Shown here piece by piece: positions 46,166-59,053 of a stretch of DNA of 64,000 nucleotides (within the stretch, counting starts at the first letter, position 1; each line of letters starts with the position of its first letter). The notes beneath the pieces are model-generated. The model saw only the letters and a program-made list of their open reading frames with translations, had not been told where the DNA came from and searched no databases. The stretch lies in the NCBI GenBank assembly GCA_946894095.1, contig OX335656.1, positions 1,193,001 to 1,257,000 on the forward strand. Direction: 5' to 3'. A program made the position numbers and the translations under genes. The DNA is from Incurvaria masculella (Eukaryota; Arthropoda; Insecta; Lepidoptera; Incurvariidae).

Positions 46166-46834
46166 CGTGTGAGTCCCCGGAGATACCGAGGCAGACCCAG
46201 AATCGTGGAAAGAGAATCAGCTTCTTTTCCGAACTCTTTTCCCGGGATAGAATATTCTGTGCAGTTTGTTTGTGGTTGGACTACGTAGCCGGCGACATAG
46301 GCGGCGGTCCCGGCACCTGCTGATTCGAGTTCATTTCGCACGAAGACTAGCGAGCGTAGGTTTAATTATTCCTTCTCTATTGCAAGATTATTAGCAATTA
46401 ATCCTATAACACATTTATGTACACATGATATATCTTCATGTGTAACTGTTCCGAAGATAAGCAGCGGAATAGTAAATGTTTATTAGTAAGAAAGTCTAAG
46501 TTTTGTGCAAGGCTGGACTGAATGCAGAAAGGAAGTCCTACATAGTCGTACAAGCATTTCCCGCGCAAGCTTTTCTGCTTATTTCGAGTTCAGCGCTGAT
46601 GAAAGTAGTTCTTTTTGCGGGTATATTTATCTATTTAATGTAAATGTATGTTTATTTATACCTATCAAAATTCGTGGTAATATTAAGTTTCGCTTTTTTC
46701 AACGAAAATATTTTTATGTATTATTTTAATCAAACATCTCTATTATACAAGTCAATTGATTATTTTCAAACCTTTCTTTCTTTAATTATTGTGTCCTTGC
46801 TCCACGGTCAATTATAAATACACATATTTTATTT

Positions 46835-47629
46835 ATTTATTTATTCATAAAAGTACAAAGTTTACATGATATATGTTATCTCCTAAACTAAACTAGGTTT
46901 GTATTGCAGGAGATAACCTAACATGACACGTTCGGTTACATGCCTACACATCCTCAATATTAATAATACTAATAATAGATGTTATTTCTATGTGTATGCA
47001 TGATTTGTGTGTAGGTAGCATTCAGGTGAGTAATATATGTGTGAATGTATATTATTTATATATTATTTGTATATGTTTTTTCCAACCCTTCGGGGAAGCG
47101 GCTTGAAGGTAATTTACGTGTGGAGTACAAACACATACTATCACCTTTCTGATAGCATGTCTTTGTTGTCAAGCAGTATTCTACCAGTACAGCGCACGAG
47201 ACTACAGTCAGAGATTTGGTACTGTATGCAGTCTCGTGTAGCGTATTGAATGTGAGTGTGTAAGATGCCATAGAGGCATGAATGCTTAGAGTGAACAATA
47301 TTTTGTTTATGTTTGATTCTTTTATGTTATTGTAAGATCATAAGTAGTTTCTCTGTTTGATCGTAAGTTAATGTTTTCATAAATTTTTGCAACTCTATTT
47401 TTATCGATTTCCGTTTTAAATAATCAATTTCAAATTTTAATTTTAATTGGTTGTATAGATATGGTGCTAAAAATGATTTTAATCGTTGCACAAATTTTGT
47501 TTTACTTTTACTTTTGGGAGCCATTGAATTATTTCTGTATCTACTAGCTAGACTTATCACATTGGTTACGGGGTGTTCAAATTTTAGATGGAACATGTTT
47601 ACTAATCTAACTATATATAGTTGTCGCAC
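46835..47629 (-). pseudogene. non-LTR retrotransposon 3' end relic
   Basis: The minus-strand frame 47629-47327 reads SFLAPYLYNQLKLKF and KIELQKFMKTL, a C-terminal ORF2 end similar in pattern to the relic at 19885-20200. It is followed by a ~460-bp AT-rich 3' UTR ending near a (TTTA)n run at 46830-46850. Confidence 0.6.
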
Positions 47630-48422
47630 GGCAAGAACTTCGGTGCACTTGTAAAGTTTACATGTATCATAAAGAAATGGTTTCCTATAAATAACTCTTA
47701 GAACTGCGCGCTACTTCTCATTATTCATTGCATACTTCTCATTCTACTCCGAATTTTTATGAAGCTGATATGGTATCTACGCGTCGACCCTAACTAACTA
47801 ACTAACTCGTTTCCAAAGCGTGAAGTAGAAGGTCCATCAATTTCCTATCCCTCCGTCCGAGATAGCGGCTCCCTGGGCGCAATCTCGCCGCGTTTCTCGC
47901 AACCTACGTACGTTGCACTGCAGAGGGATCTCTCTAGTAAGCACTCCGAGAGAAATTCTCAACTAAAGGCGTTTAACTCCCGGCGCCGAGGAAGATTCTT
48001 AACAATGGAATATTAAATGAAGGAGGGAGGGGCGCTCCCAGGGGTAAGGCCCTGCTCTTCGATATTTTCCTCGCCTTTTCGCCTTAACGGGTTTTCGGGG
48101 TACCGCGCAGGATCCTTTTTGGGCTTAGCCGCTCAGGTTCTGAGTCCGAAAATAAAATCCGAGACTTAGTGAAAGACGCATTTTCGACGTTAAAAAAATT
48201 GTAATGATTTTAATTTTGTTTTTTCTAAACTGGTGCTACGCGACGCCACCACGCGCGAATACGCTCTAAAAATGCGTTCGTCAAGTCAGTTCCCACACAC
48301 AAAACCCACCAATACGTCTGTGATTATATTTGCATGCGGAATGTACATATGTTGAGTTGGTAGTTTTGAAAATTGGGGACAGCAGGTCTTATAGTAGGCG
48401 CGCTAGATGGAATATCTCCTTA

Positions 48423-48719
48423 CTTTTTAGGGTTCCGTACCATAAGGGTGCTATCGGAACCCTAATATATATATATGCTAACCCTCCTCTGTTCGTCCGT
48501 CCGTCTATCCGTCTGTCACAGGACTGTATCTCATGAACCGTAACAGTTGGGCAGCTGATTTTTTTGTGTGTTGAGTGTTTATTTCTTTTTGGCGCTGTAA
48601 CAACAAATAGATAAAATAAAAAATAATAAAAATGAAAGGACACACAAAAAACTTGTTTTTTTTTGTGTTCAATCTGGTACGATGGTGCGGCACGCTTCGT
48701 GTGTGAGTCCGGCGTTGAG
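48423..48719 (-). repeat. GACG-microsatellite repeat, diverged
   Basis: Minus orientation; the run is reduced to a few cgtccgtc units and a (TA)n patch has replaced part of the core. The terminal palindrome is degraded. Confidence 0.8.
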
Positions 48720-48745
48720 TATGGCGTTCATGCTAGGTTTGTGAC

Positions 48746-48969
48746 TTTTTTTTTATGCGACCTGACATGGATGGCTAATACCACACAACTACCGTTATGA
48801 TATTAGCCTAATACACCACATTCCCGAAGGAATTAGGTGCCATGCCAGGACCTTCCCTTTATGAGCACGGCTACATTGAACTGGATGGAAAACACGACAA
48901 TTGTTCATTGCCGCTTCGACCATTTTTTCATCCAATGCGATCGTACCAACCCGGGCGGGCTTAAACCCC
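48746..48969 (-). mobile_element. tRNA-type SINE, head missing
   Basis: Tail and body present to ccgggcgggcttaaacccc, then homology stops. It follows directly after the degraded GACG repeat at 48423-48719. Confidence 0.75.
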
Positions 48970-49593
48970 GAAACGGAATTGCATTAAAATGTTCCCCGCA
49001 TAAATATGGCACACAAAATTGAATATGGCTAATTTTGTTACCGAACGCGCTGGCAGAATTAAAACGGAATTACTTCCACGTAATCATCCCGCGGAACAAT
49101 TCGATTATGCTCATAAACTTGACATTTATGCCCCTTCGCTTCTACCGCAGGATGTGGATGTATGGATGGAAAATGCATTCTAAGCCCATGCGATATGGTG
49201 TGGAGTCGAATGAGCATCGCGAGTAAAGCAGCGCGTTTCTGGCATGGTTTTAGAGTTCGATATTCGCAGTGAAAATGGGCAGTTTAGGTCACAGTTTCAC
49301 GCCGAGTTTGCGGCTGAATGGTGTGAGTCCGGATATCGTGTCCGGGTTCGGAAACGCGAATAAGCAAACAACGTTGATGCATTGCCCATACATTGTGCAG
49401 TGGAATCATAGAATGGAGACAGTCGAGGATGAATCGTAAAATGAACGAAGTCAAAACATTACTATTCATGGCATTGTAAAGGAATTAATTTTGTAGTTTA
49501 TTCATAGATATTTTCAATTATATTATTTGTTTTGTCGCCTCATATACTATTGCTAAAAAAAACGTATTACTGTGTATGTACAGTAAACCCCGC

Positions 49594-49937
49594 TTAAGGC
49601 TGTTCCGACCCATATAAAGTTGTTTGCACACAAAACGCAAAAAGTATTGCACTTTAAGCCACGAATTAATAATAAAAGTTTAATTACTTGCTGAGAAAAC
49701 AATTTCTCAATTTCAGGATGATTGGTTTTGTTACAATTTTTATTTAACAACGCCATCTAACGGTGTAAAACTTCTAATCGGCAATTACAACAAAACCATT
49801 AAACCTGAAATAGTGAATATGTTTTCGCTGCAACTGCTATGGCTATATTTAATATTTTTGACGAATTCGTGCCTTAAAGTGCAAAACTTTTTGCGTTCTG
49901 TGTAAAAAAAACATTGTATGGGTCGGAACATCCTTAA
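49594..49937. mobile_element. TTAA-flanked MITE, family 1, copy 2
   Basis: Same inverted ends, same TTAA flanks (49594-49597, 49934-49937) and same core (cgccatctaacggtgtaaaac) as copy 1, with a small deletion. Confidence 0.88.
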
Positions 49938-50157
49938 AACGATCTCGGTATCGGAACAATACGATCTTTTGTGCCGGTGTCAAACTCTACCTTAATTGTA
50001 CGAACATTTTTTTCCGCTTAATACGACCCAGAAAAACCGGCAGTACATTAATTTTGCCAGCGTTATTCCTCATGTTTTTCCAAGACAAAAAAGTTGATGT
50101 TTTTTTTTCTCTAAAGTGTCTGGTTAGCGAGATATATTTTTTTTAATTTATGTTTTC

Positions 50158-50265
50158 GTCTAGTGTCTTGGCATGGAACCTACATCCCACGTGGCGTGTC
50201 AGGCTAATATCATGACATTAGGTGTAATATTAGCCATCCATGTCCAAGTACATAAAACGTTCCCA
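50158..50265 (+). mobile_element. SINE tail fragment
   Basis: ggcatggaacctacatccca, gcgtgtcaggctaatatca and tattagccatccatgtcc in plus orientation. Confidence 0.5.
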
Positions 50266-50375
50266 CGTTCTAACGGAACATTAGATTATTTTTACACTAA
50301 ATTATTGAATTAGTTTGTATGGAAAGTCTAACTTTTGATACGCATACATTGACGGTAGCGCCGGCCAGCCATTTC

Positions 50376-50597
50376 GGCTTATTACTGGAATTCCGTATTC
50401 AGGAGGAATCCTGAGTCTAGAAAACCGTTTTATAGCGGTTTTCAAAGAGATTTTTTCGACAAAATAATCTTGATTAATAAAAAAAAACTATGCTCCGAAA
50501 TCTTTTCGACAAGAAAATCGCTTTCAATACCGTTATAAAAGCGTAACAGTGCTCAGGGTCCCTAAATACTGATTACGGAATTCCAGAAATAGGCCTG
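50376..50597. mobile_element. palindromic MITE, family 3, copy 3
   Basis: ttactggaattccgtattca against tgattacggaattccagaaa and aggcctg; same inner blocks as the other two copies. Confidence 0.8.
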
Positions 50598-50599
50598 CT

Positions 50600-53435
50600 G
50601 ATGTCGCGAATTCGTAAGCAAACTGACTGGCCGGTCCTAAAGTGTTTTATCACCAAAACGTGGCTAGGCTTTCACTATACGGTCCCTTCCTTACTCAATC
50701 CTGCTAGCTGATGCACAACATTACCTCGAAAACAATAATAATGTCCATAGTGAAATGACAACAATGCTGTATAGGATATAGTACTGTTTTGGATTTTGTT
50801 CAATACAATGTTTAGACAATTTTTACAGCGAATGTGTGATCGATTCTCGCATGCACAATCTTCGATCTTTCAAACTAGCTGTTTTTGTAGCCCCCCGAGG
50901 GTTCGAAAAATAAAGAGCACACGCTATATGCTGCGCTTGAGATGGAAAAAACAACAAGGTCCAAGAAAATCCAACTATATTTTTGTATATTCATATAATG
51001 TTACTCTCCAAAAAAGCTTTACGTTGCATCAGCGTCGATTTGTGAAACTGAAAATAATGAATTCGAAGGATAATAATTTTCTCTAGTCCATGCTGCTCGC
51101 CCTGTAACAACTATCGTCTTCGTCGGAGCGAGGGCCCAGCGAATTATCCCACCGAAGCGAAGTCACCATCAACTCCCCGGCTTTAAGTTCCTATAAAGCT
51201 CAAAGGCATGCAAATGAAATCTATTTGAATGAATATTAGAAGGGGGCGTAATTGGTTGGGGGGAGTTGAAACCCTACGGTCCGCGGGGGGGGCGGAATGT
51301 AGATGAAAATATGAATACAAAATGAGGGTAGTTTGTGGGGTATTCTTCGGCGGCGGCGGCTAACAGATGGCGCGCGGGTCGAGATGCAAATGGAGGCTGT
51401 CGAGATCGGTCGCGGGTAGGAAATGGCGAGAGACAGTTTGTCAAAGACGGTTCTGATTGCATTATTAAGGTTCGGGCTGTTTGCTATGTTCCGTGAAATG
51501 TGACAATTCGCAATGGCCATATAGCATTGCGTAACGTATATACGCGCACAGTATGTTTTACCTATGCGTAACCATAGTCCAGTATACGATTTCATAGGAG
51601 TTTGGAGGATACATTATTTCCCCTCCTTATATCACTAAAACGTTTATTTAGAGTATTTATATTATTAGATTTAAGATTAAAATTTTTTTTATAGTAAAAC
51701 CATATATTACATACCATTAACTAATGTTAGTTAAGTCATAAATTAATGGATCCGCGAATTCGATTAGAAGAATACGCAAAAAAACTTCTTTCGTTAATAG
51801 ATTTCTTCCGTCCACATTTTATGAAATAAATATTTATACCTGAACTGCAAAAAGAAATTATTTTGTAGAACAGATTAATAGGAAGAACAAAGAACAAAAT
51901 AAACTGCAGCCATCATTGAAAAGGGATGAAATGGAGAAACTACTTTTTAAATATCATTAATTCATATTTTAATTAAATTCACAGTCTAATTGTTTTTAGT
52001 TTCAACTAAAAAGACATCATTAAGCAAATTTAAGAAGATGGCAACTGGTGTAACATCATAAAATGTATAAGTATGATTTATCAAATTTGTAAGTTGTACA
52101 TATGTAACATTTGAAAAAAAATTTTTTACTAAAATCAATCTAGGCCTGGTTCTAGCGTCTGATGCCAAATATGATCTTGGTGATGACGGAAATCTGATTG
52201 AATCATAGATCAAACAGGACGCTCGTGCTAGATCTGTGGTTTAAATTTTCAATCTTTGCAGGATGTCCGCAACGCAATAGGGAATAAAAGTTTATTGAAG
52301 GTGTCGCGGAAACGTCAAATCGGTCATTCCTGTCAAGTTTTATTTACGAATTTTTTTGATGCAAGATGTACTCCACGATGCAGTTAGAATAAGGTTTGGA
52401 GAAAAAAAGGGCTTTGGTTTATCTTCAAACTAGTTTTAATGTAATAAATCAACACAAAGTTTGAAATGAAATATTGTAGGTTATGTTATTGTGATAATTT
52501 CTTACTTATGACTTCATTTGATTAGCATAATTGGAAGCAAATAAATTTCAAAACAATAACGAGATTGTCATTTGAATTGTGTATAGGTTGAGGAAATTAA
52601 ATTTTGAAATCTATTCTTTTCTATTTTGTATAGCATCTGACAGCTTTGACAGATATTTTAGGTGAGCTCGCTTAGACGCCACCTGTCGTCATAAATAAGC
52701 AGTTTTCTTCCCCAAAGTCTTAACGTCTTAAAGTCTTACGTAAAGTAACACTTTGTTAGTAGGCGACATTTAAGGGGCGGACGGACCGTAGGGTAATCCT
52801 AAGAGCGGGTGGCAAATTTGGAAGACGCACGATATTTTTTGTAACTTCATTACTTAATCTAATGTTTCCTTGATTTACTGTTTATTCTGCACATATATTA
52901 AATTCGCATCTTATCTAAGACACCAACTATGTCGAAACGAAACTTTCCCTCCAGTATGCCGATCGTCATAAAGTACACTCTTAATTAGACGCTTCTCATA
53001 ATAAAGTTCAAAAAATAACCGGCGACACAGCCACGAGTTATGTTTCCAACAATGCTGACAACTTGAAAGTTGGGTTCGCCGGTGCCTGGTAAGTTTTAAT
53101 TGCTTGTAAGCTTAACAACGAAACTTTCTACTTACAAATTGTCAAGTGCTAAGTTGGATACGGAGCCGATTTTCGGAGTATAATGCCCAAAACTTTAAAG
53201 GCCTTGCTCGTCTAATTACTTCTAATTCAGCGCGACAATTTTTTTTTAATAAAGCCTCATACCGCTGTTCCTAGATCCGTAGATTTTTTTATTGGATTTT
53301 TTCAACTGCCGTTTGACTTTTGGAACGAATTTCTTATCGAACGTGATATTCCGAATAATCAGCGAATGATAGCTAAGCCGAAAACGATGTAAGAATTTGA
53401 TCATCACGACTGTTTCGCTATAGTGAGTTTGTGTG
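50600..53435. other. dpr intron, no recognisable gene
   Basis: A ~75-bp repeat at 52627-52700 (cgcttagacgccacctgtcg) recurs in inverse orientation at 61750-61820. A G-run occurs at 51283-51292. Nothing else supported. Confidence 0.5.
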
Positions 53436-53978
53436 TTAAGGTCGCCCATCCCGCTCATCTCCCCATACAAAAGGGGAAAGAAGATCACGCCCATAGTTCT
53501 TGTCAGTGATTCAAAATTTTGCTCATAATAGCTTTATTTGATCGAACTAGATGTCTGATGACCATTGGCATTGTAAAATTGTGTTTGGTTTCTAAGTTAT
53601 AAGGTCCGAAAGTTCGCAATTTTCGTGCGTTTTATACAATAAATTTGGAGGTGGATTACGCAATGATAAAGTAAGAACATCTTAAAAAGATTAGTCACTC
53701 ATTAGTCTCATGAAGATTTATAATCTATTTGGTTTTTGTTCGATTTTTTACTACAGCGGTCGTGGTTTACTTTTAGCTATAAGTCATTTTGAAATTAAAA
53801 TTTTCGTAAATCTTACCAAATCATACACTATGCACATTGTCTTTTTGTGGACATGTTGCATCTTCCTCATCACGGAGCCTGTCTTATTCTTTGAAACAGA
53901 GAAGGTCCCAGAGCGCAACAGCACGGTTTTGTACCGTGCCCGCGAATGAGTTAGGGCCGCCGGGTTGGGCCACCTTAA
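53436..53978 (-). mobile_element. TTAA-flanked MITE, family 2, copy 2
   Basis: TTAA at 53436-53439 and 53975-53978; inverse orientation to the 57712 copy. It shares the ggaccttctctgtttcaaag and tttcgtaaatcttaccaaat blocks (as complement). Confidence 0.88.
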
Positions 53979-54172
53979 CAAACGTATATATATGTAATTG
54001 GGCATGGGTTACATCTAAAGAAACTAGATGTCGACCATCGTTTATTCAGTGCAATGGTATGTTGCGCAATTGGGATTTACTTGCCTCCATAGTAAATGCA
54101 AAGAAAGCAGTAGTGTAATTTGTTTTTAAGTGCCGCAAACCTTGTGTGGTTGTGTGGAAATATGTATGAACA

Positions 54173-54301
54173 TTTTACGACTTTTCACGAGGCGGAAAGA
54201 GACATTTTCCGATGTTTCGAGCTAATCATTCAGCCCGTTGTGATTGATTAGCTCGAAACGTCGGAGAATGTCTCTTCCCGCCGCGTGAAAAGCCGTAATA
54301 T
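54173..54301. repeat. long imperfect hairpin (~57-bp arms)
   Basis: ttttcacgaggcggaaagag, acattttccgatgtttcgag and ctaatca on the left pair with tgattagctcgaaacg, tcggagaatgtctcttcccg and ccgcgtgaaaa on the right; spacer ~15 bp. A foldback MITE or a small-RNA precursor shape. Confidence 0.8.
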
Positions 54302-54562
54302 TTTTCAAACATGTCTAACGACCGCGGTAATCTCAAAAGTATCACATACAAGAAATATCTTAAGAAACTATACAAGTGAGAATTGACATGACTCAAATTT
54401 GATGTTTAATAAATATATGTAAATATAGGGTAGAAAGACCATGTAGTCATCCTCGTAAGTATTGATTTCTTATTTTTATTTATTAGCGACGAGTTCATTC
54501 CCACATATTTTCAACAAGAATCAAGTTTTCGAAACTAAAAGCTGGGAGGAACAAAAAATTAT

Positions 54563-54800
54563 AATCAAATGAAATCGCATCACAAGCCTCGTTGATATTA
54601 AGATCTCTAGACTCTGCTCTATTCTTATTACTGTTTAAATGAATATCTACGAAAATTTAAGAATATAAACTAAAAAGAATAATCAAATGAAATCACATCA
54701 TAAACGACATTGTTATTTAAGATCTCTCAATACTCTGCTAGTTTCTTATTTCTGTTTAAATAAATATCTACGAAAAACTAAGAATAGCAACTGAAAACGA
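54563..54800. repeat. 118-bp imperfect tandem duplication
   Basis: aatcaaatgaaatc starts at 54563 and 54681; aagatctct and gaatatctacgaaaa-type blocks recur in order. Confidence 0.8.
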
Positions 54801-56204
54801 AATACCGGTACCAGTCATACGTGCATGACAAGATCTTGAAATCCTTTCGCAGGGTGCGAGGTCTCACAAGCGCCTTTGACGGTCGCATCACGTCCCATTC
54901 GCATTTCTCTCCTGGAAAAAGGGTTCGAAGCAGGCAACCTTTGCGCCAGTAACTAACGAGTTTGAGCGACAAGAATCCGAGGGCGAGGGGTCCCGAGTTA
55001 CCACTTGTGCAGTGAATTTATCGCTCCATTGACGGACAAGAATCCAGCACTTAGGATGGGAGGGTCAGGTTTGTTTCCGTGTCCGGAGCAAAGATCTCTT
55101 TAAGTATTCTGAGATATCTTATTTTATCTCATTGGTTATCTGATTTTAGGTTTCATTTACTGTAGATGTGTACTGGATTTCCAAGCCAGAGGTAATGGTT
55201 TCAAATACCAGCCGGTTCATGGAACCCGTAAAGTTCAGAAACCCATGGCTATCGTCGGTGACTTTAAAAAAATAGAATTACAGATAAAACATAACATAAA
55301 ACAACAATATTGCACAAAGGCGGACTTATCGCTAAGAGTGATTTCTTCCAGTCAACCCATAGGGTGATGAGGAAAATCGAGAAGAGCGAAGAAGAAGGTG
55401 TGTAATACATTAATTTATTTATTATGAATGTATCTATATCTATACTAATATAATAAAGCTGAAGAGTTTGTTTGTTTTTTTGTTTGAACGCCCTAATCTC
55501 TGGAACTACCAGTCAGGTTTGAAAACATATTTTTACATTCGATAGCCTAATTCTTAAGGAAGGCTTTAAGCTATTGAACATCACGTAACGACCCTTAGGA
55601 GCCGTGCAAAAAGAAAAATAGTCAGATACGAAATGATAGCGCGGCGAGGGCCGAGACGGCGGCGGTGGCCACCCGACGAGGACCGAGTATTGCCGAGAAG
55701 AGCCGAAGGTACCACGCGCGAGCGCGCGAAGCGGCTACCAGCGCTGCCGATTACCACAATTGCCCAAAAACGTTCTTAGGATTCCCGGAATTCCGTAAAA
55801 ATCCGGAATAGGAACGAAATTTTCAATTCGAATGAGCAAAATAAAAGTTCGTGCAGTCGACGGCCGTCCGAACAACTTTCGGGAGAAGATGAAATCCAAA
55901 GTCCCCGATTGCTTCAAGCGATCGGCAATGCTGCCCGCGCCCCTCGCCGGTCGGCTTCCCGCGATTGCTAACGATAGACGCGGTTGCAGAGATCATCGCT
56001 CCGTGGTCGTGTGGTACACGGATTAGTATGAGGTTTTTTACGTAAATTGTTTGTATTGTTTCTACCAACCCGCGCGGTATGCTAACTTAGCAATTAGCCG
56101 TGTCCTAGCTACACACATTAGTTTAGGCTTTTAAGGTTGATTGTTTAAAGGCGTATTGTTAAGATATTACGGTTTCAGTTGAACGGTTTCTTATTTTTTG
56201 TTTG

Positions 56205-56640
56205 TTAGATTAGTACTAAGCCAAGCGCGGTATTTTGAACTTTCAACGGGGGATACGAAAACCATGCCGGCCGGCCAGGTGCTCCTTCACCCCATGTTTG
56301 AACGACCCCGGGGGACTTTGGGGGAAATATAGCGGTATGGAGTCGATTCCATAGATTACCGACCCTATAGAAAAAATATATAGAGGATCGGTGGGTACTT
56401 ATTTTGGGAATGTCGACAGTGAATGGGTGCATACCCTGCCTGTTCCGCGTTGTGCGGTGGTAGAAATGGGACGGAGGGACAGCGTTGTGCAGCTCCGAAG
56501 GGCACTCTCCATGATAAAGACGATAGAATACATCGAGAGAACCTACATCCCTTCGGAGTTGAAGGGTCTCTAAATTTAGGGATACCTTGGGATCGTCGAC
56601 AAGACGCACGGCCCGACGCTGTATCGAGTCCAGGGAGCCA
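56205..56640 (-). pseudogene. non-LTR retrotransposon ORF2 C-terminus
   Basis: A 134-codon open minus-strand frame with LQLRRDVGSLDVFYRLYHGE, then FYHRTTRNR, FFYRVGNLWNRLHTAIFPP and a degenerate tail. The RRDV-x8-YR-x-YHGEC pattern is the hallmark of the post-RT region of a common lepidopteran non-LTR group. Best preserved of four copies in the window; it lies inside the putative Helitron 55439-57546. Confidence 0.8.
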
Positions 56641-57022
56641 AGCAGATACTTAGCTGATAATTGTACCTCCTCCGTATAGCTCGATTTATTTCCGCAATTT
56701 TAGGGCTACTAAGCATCACGCTAAATTACCAGAGAGGGGACCAGTAGTATGAAATGCTTATAACATGAGAACCAATTACCCAATTTAGATGAGGTTTGTA
56801 TCTGAGTCTAGCCGTATAGGCATCACGCTAACTTACCAGAGGAGTGAGAAGAGAGGGTTACATATTTATAACAAAACAATAAGTGGACTGCTCCTGCATG
56901 TGAAATTTGGCAGAGTACATCACTCTAGATCAAGAGAGGGGTGACTGTTGCGATTAAAGGCTCATAACTTACGAACTACTCACTCGATTAATATGTGGAT
57001 TGCATCTACGTACAGGACCTAT

Positions 57023-57262
57023 GGGCGCGGTCGGGGTTTGGATGGGTGGCCGTTTTCGATGTTAATGCTGGTTGTGGTACGGATTCCACGTAAAAAATTG
57101 CTCCCTTTCTTACTACCTAGGTTGTAGGGTGAATCCCGCTCGAGTTGTTACGTACCATCGCGCTGAATGATGGATGGTCGAACCGGCAATAAAAAATGTC
57201 CATGTTTTCCGTCCATGGCAATGTGTAGTAGTGCCAGTGCAGGATCGCCCCAGCGCGGCGGC
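57023..57262 (+). mobile_element. 5S-type SINE, 5'-truncated
   Basis: Starts ctatgggcgcggtcggggtt then tggatgggtggcc, the 3' half of a 5S-derived head, followed by gattccacgt, ggtagggtgaa-like and gtcgaaccggcaataaa body blocks. Confidence 0.65.
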
Positions 57263-57711
57263 AAATGCTTTTAAAAAACAATTCAGTAATTGGCCCCAAT
57301 ATTTTGCAATATATTCAAGTACATTTCTTCCACTGAATTTATAAATGGCAGTATTTGGATGTTTTCTTATTCAATCATGCCACATCGGCTCAACGGATTT
57401 TGATCCAGTTTTTTTTTGTTAGATACATTGTTTAATCTTCTGTTAGTAAAGTAGTTCAACTAGCCTTTTGGGCCAGCCCTTTGGGTTTCAGCCCGATATC
57501 AGTCCAAAACGACATTGACCCGAGCGGAGCCGGGTACCTCAGCTAGTTATGTATATATGTAAGTACCTGGGACTTAACGTGACGAATAACATAGTATTTA
57601 ATAAGGAAAGGTGTTAAAATAACTACTAGGGTATTTAAAAGTAACTTACCCGCGAAAAAATTGTTTGCTAGTTCGATTCAAACATTGCACTATGTTCAAA
57701 AAGTAGTTATT

Positions 57712-58266
57712 TTAAGGTGGCCCAACCCGGTGGGCGTAACTCATTTGCGGGCATGGTACAAAACCGTGCTGTTGCGCTCTGGGACCTTCTCTGTTTCAAA
57801 GAATAAGACAGGCTCCGTGATAAGGGAGATGAAACATGTCCACAAAAAAGACAATGTGCATAGTGTATGATTTGGTAAGATTTACGAAAATTTTAATTTC
57901 AAAACGACTTCTAGCTAAAAGTAAACCACGACCGCTATAATAAAAAATCTTACAAAAGCTAAATTGATTATTATTCTTCACGAAACAAGCTATGTTTGAT
58001 GAGTAATCTTTTTAAGATTTTCTTATGTTATCATTGAGAAATCCACCTCCAAAGTTATTGTATAAAACACGCGAAAAATTCGAACTTTCGGTACCTTATA
58101 ACTTAGAAACCAAACACTATTTTACAATGCCAACGGTGACCAGACATCTAGTTCGATCAAATAAAGCTATTTTGACCAATATTTGGGATCTCTGACAAGA
58201 AATATGGGCGTTTTCCCATATTTTTCCCCTTTTGTATGGGGAGTTGAACGGGAAGGGCCACCTTAA
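57712..58266 (+). mobile_element. TTAA-flanked MITE, family 2, copy 1
   Basis: TTAA at 57712-57715 and 58263-58266; ends ggtggcccaaccc against gggaagggccacc. 555 bp, no coding. The core matches copy 2 in inverse orientation. Confidence 0.88.
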
Positions 58267-58554
58267 GCTGCCTGATAGCTTTCATAAAATGTAGGTCCAA
58301 TCACATCCAGATACAAATTCCTTCATTCAATTGACAAGATACATTCAGTGGAACCTTTGATGGCAAAGTTCAAAGCCTACAATTTGAAGCGCACTTCGAG
58401 ACTCCAAACTAAATCAATTCGGAAGGAAACGATATTACAGGTAGGAATAAGGCATATTTCCATGAAGGAATGAACACTAAAATACTTCAGTGTACTTTTT
58501 CAATGAGGGGCTGATCCGTAAATGTAATGTACATAAAATGTTCTTATTTTGTAT

Positions 58555-58820
58555 GGTCCCACACCCCCTTATGATATTACTCGTATTTAAGGCACGGCTA
58601 CATTTTATGGATGGAGCTGAATGGGAAACACGTAGCGTTGTAATTGCCGCTTCGGCCATCTTTAATTCAGTGCGATGGGACCGACCCGGGCGAGATTGAC
58701 AATGTGACGTGGAATCCGAGTTTGAGAACTGTTGAACAGTTGAACGGTTATCCATTCCGACCGCGTCCAGTGTCGTTTAAGCTTAAGATTAAAATGCACC
58801 ACTAAGCTGCCGAGGAATCA
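58555..58820 (-). mobile_element. 5S-type SINE, diverged
   Basis: The body runs from tacattttatggatgg to cgtggaatccga. The head on the minus strand keeps GGCAGCTTAGTGGTG and AAACGACACTGGACGCGGTC, recognisable remnants of the tRNA-like A box and 5S box A/IE region. Confidence 0.6.
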
Positions 58821-59053
58821 ATACAAATAAACACTGAAAAAACTAAAGAATGTGATATGTATGTATGTATGTATAATCGACCGTGAAGCAAGGACACATT
58901 AATTGAAGAAAGAGCCCAGTATAAAGTTACGAATATACTGCAAGGCTGGACCTTAACCTAGATACACATCACATTCCTTGGAATAAGCGACGTAACCTGC
59001 TTAGTACGAAAAAGTATATATACGGAAACAACTAATAATTAGTATGTACTTAC

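Larger units (their letters stand above)
55439..57546 (+). mobile_element. putative composite non-autonomous Helitron
   Basis: A Helitron-type start TCTATACTAATATAATAAAG at 55439 and a matching end (gagcggagccggg hairpin then CTAG at 57543-57546) face the same way. Between them lie a GC-rich block (55640-55740), the non-LTR relic 56205-56640 and a 5S-type SINE. It could instead be two separate truncated copies. Confidence 0.5.

Noticed and set aside
53710..54118. Overlapping open frames on both strands at 53710-54118, with mirror images at 57661-57981
   Set aside because: They are the two inverted copies of the TTAA MITE family 2 read in both directions.
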